DNA of 64,000 nt from Xenorhabdus ehlersii (GTDB lineage Bacteria > Pseudomonadota > Gammaproteobacteria > Enterobacterales > Enterobacteriaceae). Position 1 is the stretch's first letter; each line of letters starts with the position of its first letter. A program made the position numbers and the translations under genes. The notes beneath the pieces are model-generated. The model worked only from the letters and a program-made list of their open reading frames with translations. It was not told where the DNA came from and made no database searches. This document shows positions 7,248-15,015 of the stretch, piece after piece. The stretch spans positions 1 to 64,000 of the forward strand of contig NZ_RAQI01000006.1 of the NCBI RefSeq assembly GCF_003610465.1, written 5' to 3'.

Positions 7248-7645
7248 CCAGAGGCATTCGCAATAACAATCCGGGCAACATTGATCATAACTTAGCTAAT
7301 CAATGGCAAGGTCAGTTGAAGCATGACCCGAACATTGAAAAACGGTTCTGCCGGTTTGAATCACCCGAGTATGGTATTCGGGCACTGATGAAACTGTTGT
7401 GTAATTATCATAAGGGCGGGTACAACAGCGTATCTAAGATTATCAATCGCTGGGCCCCAACCAATGAAAACAACACGTCGGCTTATATCAACGGGGTAGC
7501 TAAGGCGCTGAGTGTGGATCCGCATCAAGTTCTCGACATGAATAAACCCACGCTGATTGCGCTGGCTAAGTCCATTATCCGGCACGAGAACGGCCAACAA
7601 CCGTATTCAGAGGCGACGTTTGAAAATGCGTTTGAGCGTCTATGA
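7244..7645 (+). CDS. Phage endolysin / muramidase-like protein
   Basis: 133 residues, GTG start overlapping the holin stop. The N-terminal GIRNNNPGNI and the segment RFESPEYGIRAL are hallmarks of a lysozyme-like family found as phage endolysins and virion muralytic proteins. There is no signal peptide, so export would depend on the holin. The ATGA overlap with the next gene puts it in the place of lambda R. The catalytic residue is not assigned here. Confidence 0.8.
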   Translation: MTRGIRNNNPGNIDHNLANQWQGQLKHDPNIEKRFCRFESPEYGIRALMKLLCNYHKGGYNSVSKIINRWAPTNENNTSAYINGVAKALSVDPHQVLDMNKPTLIALAKSIIRHENGQQPYSEATFENAFERL

Positions 7646-8034
7646 CGTTCAGGCTGCGCATGTTCATTATCGGTACGCTGATAACCGTGTTTTGTCTGCT
7701 CGGTGGCCTGCTGTGGTTCTACTACAGCAAGTATCACCAAAAGGACAAGGATTATAACGAGCTGGACACGAAGTATCAGCATCAACAAGTCATGACCGCC
7801 AATACCTTTCAGACTGTCAGGATATTCAATGATATCTCACGCATTAATAGCGAAAGCCGGAACCGGTCAGCCGTGGATTCTGAGCAGACTAAAGCGGCCA
7901 TCAAAGATGCGGTGGTCAATCATGATTGTGCCAATCGCACTGTGCCTGATGGGGCTGTTATCCGGTTGCAGCAACACACGAACCGAATACGTTCCGGTGC
8001 CACCGGTACCCATTCCAGCACATTTGCTCGCTGA
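7642..8034 (+). CDS. Rz-like inner-membrane spanin
   Basis: 130 residues with one N-terminal membrane segment (about residues 8-28, [20 protein letters not shown]), followed by a long helical periplasmic region rich in Gln/Lys/Asp, as in i-spanins. It overlaps the endolysin by ATGA and has an Rz1-like lipoprotein gene nested in the +1 frame of its 3' half. It would join with Rz1 to fuse the two membranes in the last lysis step. Confidence 0.8.
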   Translation: MTFRLRMFIIGTLITVFCLLGGLLWFYYSKYHQKDKDYNELDTKYQHQQVMTANTFQTVRIFNDISRINSESRNRSAVDSEQTKAAIKDAVVNHDCANRTVPDGAVIRLQQHTNRIRSGATGTHSSTFAR

Positions 8035-8185
8035 CTGTTTGCCTCCGGTGATACCGGACACAATGACATGGAGTGACAGTCTCATACTGAATGAGCAGCT
8101 ACTGACGGTGATTGAGCAGTGCAATCTGGATAAGCAGGCGATACGGGAAATAGAAGAGAATGGCAGGTCATCCCTGAATATGTGA
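7907..8185 (+). CDS. Rz1-like outer-membrane spanin lipoprotein, nested in Rz
   Basis: 92 residues from ATG 7907, overlapping Rz in another frame and running 151 bases past it. The N-terminus ([20 protein letters not shown] then Cys) is a lipoprotein signal with lipobox LLSGC. A Pro-rich stretch ([14 protein letters not shown]) follows, as in Rz1. The tail after it is longer than in lambda Rz1. The start is not firm; ATG 7922 is also possible. Confidence 0.75.
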   Translation: MRWSIMIVPIALCLMGLLSGCSNTRTEYVPVPPVPIPAHLLADCLPPVIPDTMTWSDSLILNEQLLTVIEQCNLDKQAIREIEENGRSSLNM

Positions 8186-8248
8186 GAATATTGATAAGGC
8201 TCCTAATAAAATTAGTGTATAAAAATCTTATCTTATAGAGGTGGGTGT

Positions 8249-8953
8249 ATGCTTTCAAATAAAGCTTTAGAAAATAATGATATAAAGATAATAAATAAGA
8301 AAATTAAAGATGTAATTTCTCTGTTAGCCTCGATGTGTGTTTTGGTCACTGGCTCATATCTTATGGGTGAGATGCTCATTGGAGCAAAAAAAGTAAGTGT
8401 TTTATGGATGGTATTATACTCTTTGAGTATTGTTTCTTTAATGGGGCTTTTGGTTATTGCATTTCATATAATAAAGTCTGATTTTTTAGAGGTGCGTAGA
8501 GAAGTATCATCAACGAAATATTCTAATATATTTTTTGTAATATTATGGTTTCCTGCAATAGGATTTTTAGGTGCATTGTCTGTTTCTGGTAATCAATTAT
8601 CTGAGGTAATTACAGAATATAAATCAAATGAAAAACAAGTAAAGGCTCTTTTCCCTCCTCCAGCAGCATGGGCACTGCAACCTCCTTCAAACTCACTGGA
8701 AAAGTTAGATCAAGTATTTTCGATATCTGCGCTTGAATTGCCAAACTTGAATTCTGAAGAAAAAGTAGAGAAACACATCTCTCCTTATTCTTATTGTGTA
8801 AATGGGGAAACTGATATTGCTCTTACTAAAGTGGCTGCCTTAACTCTTCTTGATGCTCGTGAGGGTATTATGACCGATAGAGTAAAAATAAAATATTTAC
8901 AAGAATATATTGAAATGCAAAGTAAAAGCAGGAATAAGCTTGAAGCAGATTAA
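8249..8953 (+). CDS. AT-rich membrane protein with an Rz1-like Pro motif
   Basis: 234 residues; GAGGTG upstream of ATG. Three membrane segments lie at about 25-45, 50-72 and 90-110, then a soluble region with PPPAAWALQPPSNSLEKLD (about 137-155) and a C-terminal helix (KIKYLQEYIEMQSKSRNKLE). The PPPAAW.LQPP.. motif resembles the end of Rz1 lipoproteins (lambda: PPPPPAWIMQPP), which is my reading. The gene is much richer in A+T than its neighbours. A frame-broken, GC-richer copy of parts of its 3' half follows at 9019-9156. Function unknown; lysis accessory or exclusion are possible. Confidence 0.65.
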   Translation: MLSNKALENNDIKIINKKIKDVISLLASMCVLVTGSYLMGEMLIGAKKVSVLWMVLYSLSIVSLMGLLVIAFHIIKSDFLEVRREVSSTKYSNIFFVILWFPAIGFLGALSVSGNQLSEVITEYKSNEKQVKALFPPPAAWALQPPSNSLEKLDQVFSISALELPNLNSEEKVEKHISPYSYCVNGETDIALTKVAALTLLDAREGIMTDRVKIKYLQEYIEMQSKSRNKLEAD

Positions 8954-9018
8954 CAAAATGTCGCTGAATAATATAGTGGTCGCTTAGGCGGCCTTTATTA
9001 TTTTTACTGAAACCGTTA

Positions 9019-9156
9019 CCGCCGGCGGCGTGGGCGATGCAACCCCCGTCGAACTCACTGGAGAAACTGGATCAACTGTTCTCGATATCCGAGAAGGTAT
9101 CATCAACGACCGGGCAAAATTAAGCTATTTGCAGGAATATGTTAAGGCTGAATGCA
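9019..9156 (+). pseudogene. Broken second copy of the 3' part of the preceding gene
   Basis: The frame at 9019-9123 reads PPAAWAMQPPSNSLEKLDQL then FSIS, matching residues 137-161 of the protein at 8249-8953. The next part (REGIINDRAKLSYLQEYVK, another frame, from 9089) matches that protein's C-terminus (REGIMTDRVKIKYLQEYIE). Between the two blocks about 125 bases present in the intact gene are missing and the frame is lost. The copy is GC-richer than the intact gene, so it looks like the resident allele, displaced by a divergent one. Confidence 0.7.
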
Positions 9157-9165
9157 GAGGAAATA

Positions 9166-9432
9166 ATGGGTGAGATGATTATTGGCTATATGACAGGCGG
9201 TCTCATGGCAATGGGTTACCTGTATATTTTGGTTAAGGCGATGAACTGGTTGGGCGGCCTACTGGTCAGTGCCTATTACAATCGCCGCAAGGAAGAGCGA
9301 AGGCAAAAAGCTGTTAACGAGCTGTATGATGCATTTAAACTCGACCAGCTACAGGATAATCAAACTGTACGTGTCGCTACAAAAGGTAGTTTAGTTATTA
9401 TGATGTATCGGCAACAATCAGATGGCAAATAA
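9166..9432 (+). CDS. Small membrane protein
   Basis: 88 residues from ATG 9166, chosen because GAGG lies 7 bases upstream; an in-frame start at 9139 lies in the pseudogene remnant. One or two membrane segments (about 3-25, MTGGLMAMGYLYILVKAMNW, and 28-42) are followed by a basic stretch (NRRKEERRQKAVNEL). It sits between the lysis region and the kinase gene. Function unknown. Confidence 0.55.
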   Translation: MGEMIIGYMTGGLMAMGYLYILVKAMNWLGGLLVSAYYNRRKEERRQKAVNELYDAFKLDQLQDNQTVRVATKGSLVIMMYRQQSDGK

Positions 9433-9438
9433 TAACCA

Positions 9439-9469
9439 GCCACCCCAGAGCAAATGATACTGGGGTGGC
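9439..9469 (+). terminator. Strong GC hairpin at the edge of the kinase segment
   Basis: A 9-bp perfect stem GCCACCCCA (9439-9447) / TGGGGTGGC (9461-9469) with a 13-base loop, 7 bases after the preceding stop. No T run follows, so it may be an RNA end or processing structure, not a classical intrinsic terminator. Confidence 0.5.
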
Positions 9470-9636
9470 AGGAGTAGGTTAGAATGTGGGGTCGGTGAGG
9501 GTAAGTTTAAATATGATGTAAAAACTGTGACAACCTTCCACTATTATGATAGTTAATATAAGAAATAATGGAGTATTCCTCTCTTTGCTTATAGATTTTG
9601 CCCCATAAAAAGGCAACATAAGCAAAGGATGAAGAT

Positions 9637-10407
9637 ATGGAAAGGCGAAGTAATTATTTTATAAATCCGATACGAGTAATTGGAAGAGGTGGTTTCGGGT
9701 ATGTAGAAGAGGTGGAACTTTACAGCCTTGATAATAATAAATGTGGTAACTATGCTAGGAAGGTATTATCGATCGCCGATGAAAAGTTACTTGAAAATTT
9801 TACAATCGATGAATGGAAACGTAGATTTCAAAGAGAGGCTAAGTATCAGGCTTCTTGTAATCATTCAAATGTAGCACCAATTTACATTCACCACTTATCT
9901 GCCAATAACCCTTGGTTTATCACTGATCTTGCAGAGAACCACTTAGGAAGCGAGCTTAGCAAGGGGCAACTCCAATCGACTGAAAAAATAAGTATTATTA
10001 AAATGATACTTAATGGAGTTAGATACATGCATGAGGAAAAAAGATACTGGCACAGGGATTTGAAGCCTGCGAATATTCTTAAATTCCCCGATGGTATCTA
10101 TAAAGTTTCTGACTTTGGTTTGGTAAAGAACTCAGATAACGTAGCGGAATCTGAGGTATTGAGTCATATTGGTGATGTCATGGGGACTCATAAATATATG
10201 GCACCTGAAGTCTATAGTGGCCTTTATAATGAAAAAACAGATATCTTTGCTCTTGGTGTAGTTATCGGTGAAGTTGGAATCGGGCAATTAAAAGGAATAG
10301 ATGATTTTATTCATAAAAGTACAGCCCATAAGCCAGCAATGAGGTATAACTCAGTTTCGGATATGCTGATAGATTTTGAGAAAATCATTAAGGAGAACAA
10401 CCAATGA
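9637..10407 (+). CDS. Soluble Hanks-type Ser/Thr protein kinase
   Basis: 256 residues and nothing but a kinase domain. Gly loop GRGGFGYV (16-23), ATP-binding Lys K42 (ARKVL), Glu E67, catalytic loop HRDLKPANIL (D141, K143, N146), DFG (159-161), APE (189-191) and the D-x-F-A-L-G motif (202-207) are all present. It should be an active cytoplasmic kinase with no sensor, membrane or DNA-binding part. RBS AAAGGA. It overlaps the PP2C gene by ATGA. AT-rich and flanked by a hairpin on the left and terminators after the pair, it is a typical cargo (moron) unit. Targets are unknown; phage 933W Stk is a functional precedent. Confidence 0.92.
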   Translation: MERRSNYFINPIRVIGRGGFGYVEEVELYSLDNNKCGNYARKVLSIADEKLLENFTIDEWKRRFQREAKYQASCNHSNVAPIYIHHLSANNPWFITDLAENHLGSELSKGQLQSTEKISIIKMILNGVRYMHEEKRYWHRDLKPANILKFPDGIYKVSDFGLVKNSDNVAESEVLSHIGDVMGTHKYMAPEVYSGLYNEKTDIFALGVVIGEVGIGQLKGIDDFIHKSTAHKPAMRYNSVSDMLIDFEKIIKENNQ

Positions 10408-11141
10408 TTACCTTATTGAACTGCGGACTCTTTTCGTTGGGGAAAAGCGCTACACGAGGTAATCAAGACTCCATTATGCCTCCTAAGATTGCAGGTGGCG
10501 GATATATAATGGCTGTCGCGGATGGTGTTGGAGCGTATGATGGAGCACTTGAAGCCTCTCAAATGGCCATAAAACACCTATCAAATAGCGTTATTGGGGA
10601 TGATTTAAATATAGGTGAAATGCTTTCTGTAATAAAAAAGGATATATCTAAGCTTTCTGAGAGTAATGCTAATTTCCGTAGAGCCGCGACAACTTTGACA
10701 TTCTGTTATATCAACAAGAATAGTTTGTATATAGGACATATTGGAGACACAAGAATTTACGCAAGAAAAGGAAGGAAGCTTGTTCAATTATCAACAGACC
10801 ATACTCAGCATCAAGAGTTGATTAATGAAGGTTTATTCACAAAGAAAGAACTGAAAGGAATGAAAGGGAAAAACACCCTGACATCAGCCCTCTCAAAAGT
10901 TATTGACCTGAAATATCAAGAGACTCACTACTCTCTCTCTGAGATTGTTGATGCTGATGGAGCATTGGATTTATACATTATGTCTGATGGTGCACATTAT
11001 TTCTGGGAAAAACGACCAAGATTTTCAGATAATACTCTGCGTAATCCAGTCAGATTTGCTTCCAGCTTACAAAAACGAATTGAAAAAGCCACGCCGATTG
11101 ATGATTACTCACTAGTGGCAGCTAGCTTTAAGATCTCATAA
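10404..11141 (+). CDS. PP2C-family Ser/Thr protein phosphatase
   Basis: 245 residues. PP2C motifs in order: R-G-N-Q-D (18-22), ADGVGAY (39-45, metal Asp D40), AATTLTF (94-100), IGDTRIYARKG (113-123, D115), SDGAH (194-198, metal Asp D195) and the terminal DDYSLVAA (233-240). All metal-binding acidic residues are present, so it is probably active and would reverse the phosphorylation made by the overlapping kinase gene. Translational coupling (ATGA) implies balanced synthesis. The chromosomal E. coli pair YegI/PphC and the Prk/Prp pairs are known analogues. Confidence 0.92.
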   Translation: MITLLNCGLFSLGKSATRGNQDSIMPPKIAGGGYIMAVADGVGAYDGALEASQMAIKHLSNSVIGDDLNIGEMLSVIKKDISKLSESNANFRRAATTLTFCYINKNSLYIGHIGDTRIYARKGRKLVQLSTDHTQHQELINEGLFTKKELKGMKGKNTLTSALSKVIDLKYQETHYSLSEIVDADGALDLYIMSDGAHYFWEKRPRFSDNTLRNPVRFASSLQKRIEKATPIDDYSLVAASFKIS

Positions 11142-11185
11142 TAACCCTGATTTCAATCAGGTGTAATTCCATCAAATTAAACCCC

Positions 11186-11214
11186 AAGCCACCACCTCGC
11201 GTGATGGCTTTTTT
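11186..11214 (+). terminator. Terminator of the kinase-phosphatase unit
   Basis: Stem AAGCCACCA (11186-11194) / TGATGGCTT (11202-11210) with one mismatch and a 7-base loop, then six T (11209-11214), 45 bases after the PP2C stop. Confidence 0.8.
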
Positions 11215-11259
11215 ATTCCTATACCCATTCCCTTGAGTGGTTAAAGAAATAACCCATGC

Positions 11260-11310
11260 TGCCACCCGTTCCCATCGCGTACCCAACGCACACGGGCTGG
11301 TGGCATTTTT
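11260..11310 (+). terminator. Second terminator-like hairpin
   Basis: TGCCACC (11260-11266) pairs with GGTGGCA (11299-11305) over a long loop, followed by TTTTT. Apart from the two hairpins, I see nothing else in 11142-11455 except the RBS AAGGAT of the next gene. Confidence 0.5.
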
Positions 11311-11455
11311 ATTTTCACCGCGCACCGCAGCGCCAATCTAAACATCGAGCCTTTATTTAGGAATGAGCCTTTGAGGGATCAGCTAAAACTGATGCTACTC
11401 GATGGGCTGATTTCCTATGCGGCAAAGGTTCATTACCTAAGTAAGGATAAGCATC

Positions 11456-12043
11456 GTGAGTACAGTATTAACTTTCAAAGAAAAAGAAGTGATCCCTTTT
11501 GACAATGGCGATGGGAAGATTTGGTTTACGGGTAAACAAGTTGCTCAGTTATTGGATTACGCCAAAACCAAATCAGTCACCAACCTGTATAACGCCAATT
11601 CCGATGAGTTTACTCCAGCCATGACCGAGGTCACTGTTGTAATGACCTCGAAAGAATCAATTACTTATAGAAATTTGAAGACGCGGGTTCGTATCTTTTC
11701 GTTGCGTGGACTCTATCTGTTAGGGATGTTGGCTGACACTCCTGTAGCAAAGGAACTGCGTAAATGGGTGCTGGATTTAATAGAAAAGGAAAGTCAGCCA
11801 CGAGATTTGTCCTTGATGGATATGGAAAGCCTCAAAGAGCTGACTATTGGTGAAATGCAGAATCGTCTGGTGGCTGCCAATAAGTGGTCATTCGACAACT
11901 TCGGTCGCAAAGGCAGTGATTTAATGAACTTACGTAAGCGTCACCTCAAGAAGATTCGCAAGGCGGAAAAGGCCATTCTTGAGTTATCCCAACTTACATT
12001 GCCCGGACTTGACGAGTTCCCCGACGAGGGAGAGCCTGCATGA
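11456..12043 (+). CDS. Bro-N family phage protein (antirepressor-like)
   Basis: 195 residues; GTG start with AAGGAT 7 bases upstream. The N-terminal ~110 residues fit the BRO-N fold: an early aromatic/Gly stretch (GKIWFTGKQVAQLLDYAKTK), a middle beta region, and the hallmark F-S-L-R-G-L-Y-L-L-G-M-L-A followed by A-K-E-L-R-K-W-V-L. The C-terminal third is basic and helical. Bro-N proteins bind DNA and some act as phage antirepressors; that role is inferred. It lies after the lysis/cargo region and overlaps the next ORF by ATGA. Confidence 0.78.
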   Translation: MSTVLTFKEKEVIPFDNGDGKIWFTGKQVAQLLDYAKTKSVTNLYNANSDEFTPAMTEVTVVMTSKESITYRNLKTRVRIFSLRGLYLLGMLADTPVAKELRKWVLDLIEKESQPRDLSLMDMESLKELTIGEMQNRLVAANKWSFDNFGRKGSDLMNLRKRHLKKIRKAEKAILELSQLTLPGLDEFPDEGEPA

Positions 12044-12261
12044 ACCACGAACAATTTATCGAGAAGAACGTACAGGCCGAGTTAATCAAGCTCGGCTTTT
12101 CTTCATCTATTGCAGGTATGGCAAGTGACAGGGCAAAAGAGCACTATCGTCGCTCAGCGTCAGCCAGCAGAAAAGGCAAACTGTTTGACGACTGCCTGAG
12201 CATCGCCAAGGCATGGGCGAGTAAGTATTCGACTGAAAAGCCGAAGAGCAAGAGGGCTTGA
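12040..12261 (+). CDS. Small hypothetical protein coupled to the Bro-N gene
   Basis: 73 residues, starting in the ATGA overlap with the Bro-N gene. Helical and basic, ending in a Lys-rich tail (STEKPKSKRA). Middle residues (SDRAKEHYRRSASASRKGK) suggest nucleic-acid contact, but no family is recognised. Confidence 0.6.
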   Translation: MNHEQFIEKNVQAELIKLGFSSSIAGMASDRAKEHYRRSASASRKGKLFDDCLSIAKAWASKYSTEKPKSKRA

Positions 12262-12478
12262 TGCAATTGCTCCGCAATTGTACCAGAGCAAATAGAACGA
12301 ACATTAAACTGAATACAAAATTCTGCAAAGCATCCACTTTCGGGTGCTTGATAGAGGTTTGTATAGGTTTTTGGTATTGGTGGTCTCGCCGGAATAGCGG
12401 CTTATATTGCCATCATGATTCATTGAGTCGTGATAACAATGTAGTCAAATGACCAATCAGGAACGCAGGAGAAAGAGC

Positions 12479-12817
12479 ATGTCCCAACCCCGTATCTATG
12501 GCAGCAAGTGGAACAAGGCACGGCTGGCCTTCCTGCAACAACATCCCCTGTGTGTGATGTGTCGACAACAGGGCAGATTGACGGCGGCCACAGTCGTTGA
12601 TCACATTGTCCCGCATAAACTCAAAGACGCCATTAACGCCAATGACAATGACGCAATCAAAGTGGCACAGCGTTTATTTTGGGGCAGAAAGAACTGGCAA
12701 TCACTGTGTGCGTCGCACCATAACTCCACGAAGCAACGCATTGAGAAGCATAATCAAGAAGTTGGTTGTGATGCGAACGGTTACCCGCTGGATAGCAACT
12801 CACACTGGAATAAATAA
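12479..12817 (+). CDS. HNH endonuclease of the packaging module
   Basis: 112 residues from ATG 12479 (AGGAG 8 bases upstream), preferred over an ATG at 12449 without RBS. It shows the HNH core: CVMC knuckle, VVDHIVPHK, then WQSLCASHHNSTK. HNH proteins next to terS/terL in HK97-type phages work with the large terminase in cos cleavage; here the gene lies just upstream of a cos-like region and the terminase genes. Confidence 0.9.
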   Translation: MSQPRIYGSKWNKARLAFLQQHPLCVMCRQQGRLTAATVVDHIVPHKLKDAINANDNDAIKVAQRLFWGRKNWQSLCASHHNSTKQRIEKHNQEVGCDANGYPLDSNSHWNK

Positions 12818-12881
12818 CGGAATGAAATTTTAGGCTAAACGGAAATAAAACAAATGAAATGATTTCTCACAAAATCATCAC

Positions 12882-12934
12882 GGAGGGCGGGTAAAAAGTT
12901 TCGATTGGAAACTATTAGACCGCCGCCGTCCCTC
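12882..12934. other. Candidate cos (packaging) region
   Basis: GC-rich inverted blocks GGAGGGCGGG (12882-12891) and CCGCCGCCGTCCCTC (12920-12934) face each other in otherwise AT-rich DNA, between the HNH and terS genes. HNH-type cos phages carry such GC-rich stretches just before terS. The exact nick positions cannot be read from sequence alone. Confidence 0.45.
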
Positions 12935-13005
12935 AAAGATATCGCTAACGCAGTTTTTTAACAAAAAAAAGACATAAAACACTTGACATTGAAAGGAGGC
13001 TGTCA

Positions 13006-13479
13006 ATGACAAAGCGCACGCGTTCTGACAGCCTTAAAGGCAAAATGCAGGCGATTGTCAATGCATTTCAGGACACCATAGAACCCCCGGCGCATGCAGG
13101 CTTAATGCCGGAAGCCATTGACTTCTACAATGATAACATTCGCACAAAAGCCCTTAATCTGTGGACGCCATCTGACCTTATCGAGGCGGTCAGTCTGGCG
13201 AATAACCAATACGCCCTGATGGCAGTCAGTCACTACCTGCGCAAACTGGAGTCGGATTATGCCGATACGCGTGACGAGAAAGCCATCAAAGAAAACCGCA
13301 AGTACAAACTGGAACTAACCCGCGTGATTATCGCCCAGCGTTCCGGCCTGCAAATCCATTCACGCGCCACCAATGGTGAGAGTCGTGACCAGCGCAACAA
13401 AAATCGGAATGATGCCGAAGCGCGCACCCTGCTAGGTGATGTTGAGGACGATGATTTGCTGGCCTCACCTTGGCACTAA
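13006..13479 (+). CDS. Terminase small subunit
   Basis: 157 residues; very strong RBS (AAAGGAGG) 7-8 bases before ATG. It is helical and acidic/basic mixed, with a central helical region and a C-terminus ending LLGDVEDDDLLASPWH, as in P27/HK97-type small terminases. It would recognise the packaging site and recruit the large subunit encoded 6 bases downstream. Assignment rests on position and general sequence character more than on a sharp motif. Confidence 0.78.
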   Translation: MTKRTRSDSLKGKMQAIVNAFQDTIEPPAHAGLMPEAIDFYNDNIRTKALNLWTPSDLIEAVSLANNQYALMAVSHYLRKLESDYADTRDEKAIKENRKYKLELTRVIIAQRSGLQIHSRATNGESRDQRNKNRNDAEARTLLGDVEDDDLLASPWH

Positions 13480-13488
13480 GGAGAAATG

Positions 13489-15015
13489 ATGCCCCGTAAA
13501 TTATCACGCGGTGAGAAGGTTATCGCGTTTATCGAACGTTATTGCATTGTGCCGGAAGGGGTACTGCTGGGTAAACCAATGAAACTGGAGGTATTCCAGA
13601 AAAAATTTATTCTGGACATCTACGATAATCCCCACGGGACACGCACGGCGTACCTGTCGATTGCCCGTAAGAACGGTAAAACCGGCCTTATTGCGGGCAT
13701 TCTGCTGGCACATCTGGTTGGCACCGAGGCGGTACAGAATTCACAGATAGTGAGCGGAGCGATGAGCCGCGATCAGGCCGCCATTGTCTTCAATCTGGCG
13801 GTAAAGATGATTAACCTGAACCCCCGGTTACAGCAACTGATTCACATCATACCCAGCAGCAAACGCCTGATTGGCAAGCCCTGTAATGTCGAGTACAAGG
13901 CATTATCCGCTGACGGTAAAACGACTCACGGACTGTCACCGGTGCTGGCGATACTCGACGAAGTCGGGCAGGTCAAAGGCCCTCAAAACGATTTTATTGA
14001 TGCCATCACGACCTCACAGGGCGCACATAAACGTCCGTTACTGGTCGCTATCAGTACACAGGCTCCCACGGACGCTGATTTACTCAGCATCTGGTTGGAC
14101 GATGCCGCCCATTCTAACGATCCAAAAATTGTGTCACATGTTCACTCTGCGCCGATGGATTTGGAAATTACCGACCCTGACGCGTGGAAAGCGGCCAATC
14201 CTGCGCTGGATATCTTTCTGTCACTGGAAGAGGTTGAAGGGCAGGCCAAACGTGCCGCGCGGATGCCGTCGGAAGAGAACAGGTTTCGTAATCTGGTATT
14301 AAATCAGCGGGTGTCGCTGGTGTCGCCGTTCATTTCACGCAATACGTGGATGGCCTGTGCTGGCGAGCTGGAGCCTATCGTCGGCAAATGTTACGCCGGG
14401 CTTGATTTGTCAGCGGCAAAAGACCTCACGGCACTGGTGATTATCGGCAAATCTGCGTCAGGCAAATGGAACGTTCACCCGTTCTTCTGGACGCCGGATA
14501 AGACATTGCTGGACAGGGCGAAAACGGATCGCGTGCCTTACGATGTGTGGAAGAAGCAAGGCTTTCTGCGTACCACGCCGGGGGCAACGGTGGATTATGA
14601 ATACATCGTGAAAGAACTGATTGAAATTACAGATAAATTTGATATCGACGTGCTTAATTTTGACCGATGGCGGATCGACATCTTCAAGAAGGAAGCCAGA
14701 CGGGTCGGCTTATCCCTGAAAATGGAACAGTTCGGGCAGGGTTACAAAGAGATGTCCCCGGCGATGGATAAAACGGAGCAATTATTACTGGAGGGACAGA
14801 TTAACCACGCCAACCACCCCGTATTAACCATGTGTGCCGCGAACGCGGTGGTTGAACAAGATCCCGCTGGAAACCGGAAGCTGGCGAAAGATAAATCGAC
14901 AGGGCGTATGGATGGCATGATCGCACTGGTGATGGCAGCGGGGGCACTGAATAACGCGAAAAGCACCTCCGGCCTCGATTCCTTCCTCAAGAACCCAATT
15001 ATAGTGGGGGTATAA
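13489..15015 (+). CDS. Terminase large subunit (HK97/P27 type)
   Basis: 508 residues from ATG 13489 (AGGAG ideally spaced; ATG 13486 is the alternative). The ATPase domain has Walker A ARKNGKT (about 59-65) and Walker B LAILDE (about 153-158). The C-terminal RNase H-like nuclease shows GLDLSAAKDLTAL (about 304-316) and a later acidic NFDRWRI. It cuts and pumps DNA into the procapsid. It runs directly into the portal gene. Confidence 0.95.
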   Translation: MPRKLSRGEKVIAFIERYCIVPEGVLLGKPMKLEVFQKKFILDIYDNPHGTRTAYLSIARKNGKTGLIAGILLAHLVGTEAVQNSQIVSGAMSRDQAAIVFNLAVKMINLNPRLQQLIHIIPSSKRLIGKPCNVEYKALSADGKTTHGLSPVLAILDEVGQVKGPQNDFIDAITTSQGAHKRPLLVAISTQAPTDADLLSIWLDDAAHSNDPKIVSHVHSAPMDLEITDPDAWKAANPALDIFLSLEEVEGQAKRAARMPSEENRFRNLVLNQRVSLVSPFISRNTWMACAGELEPIVGKCYAGLDLSAAKDLTALVIIGKSASGKWNVHPFFWTPDKTLLDRAKTDRVPYDVWKKQGFLRTTPGATVDYEYIVKELIEITDKFDIDVLNFDRWRIDIFKKEARRVGLSLKMEQFGQGYKEMSPAMDKTEQLLLEGQINHANHPVLTMCAANAVVEQDPAGNRKLAKDKSTGRMDGMIALVMAAGALNNAKSTSGLDSFLKNPIIVGV

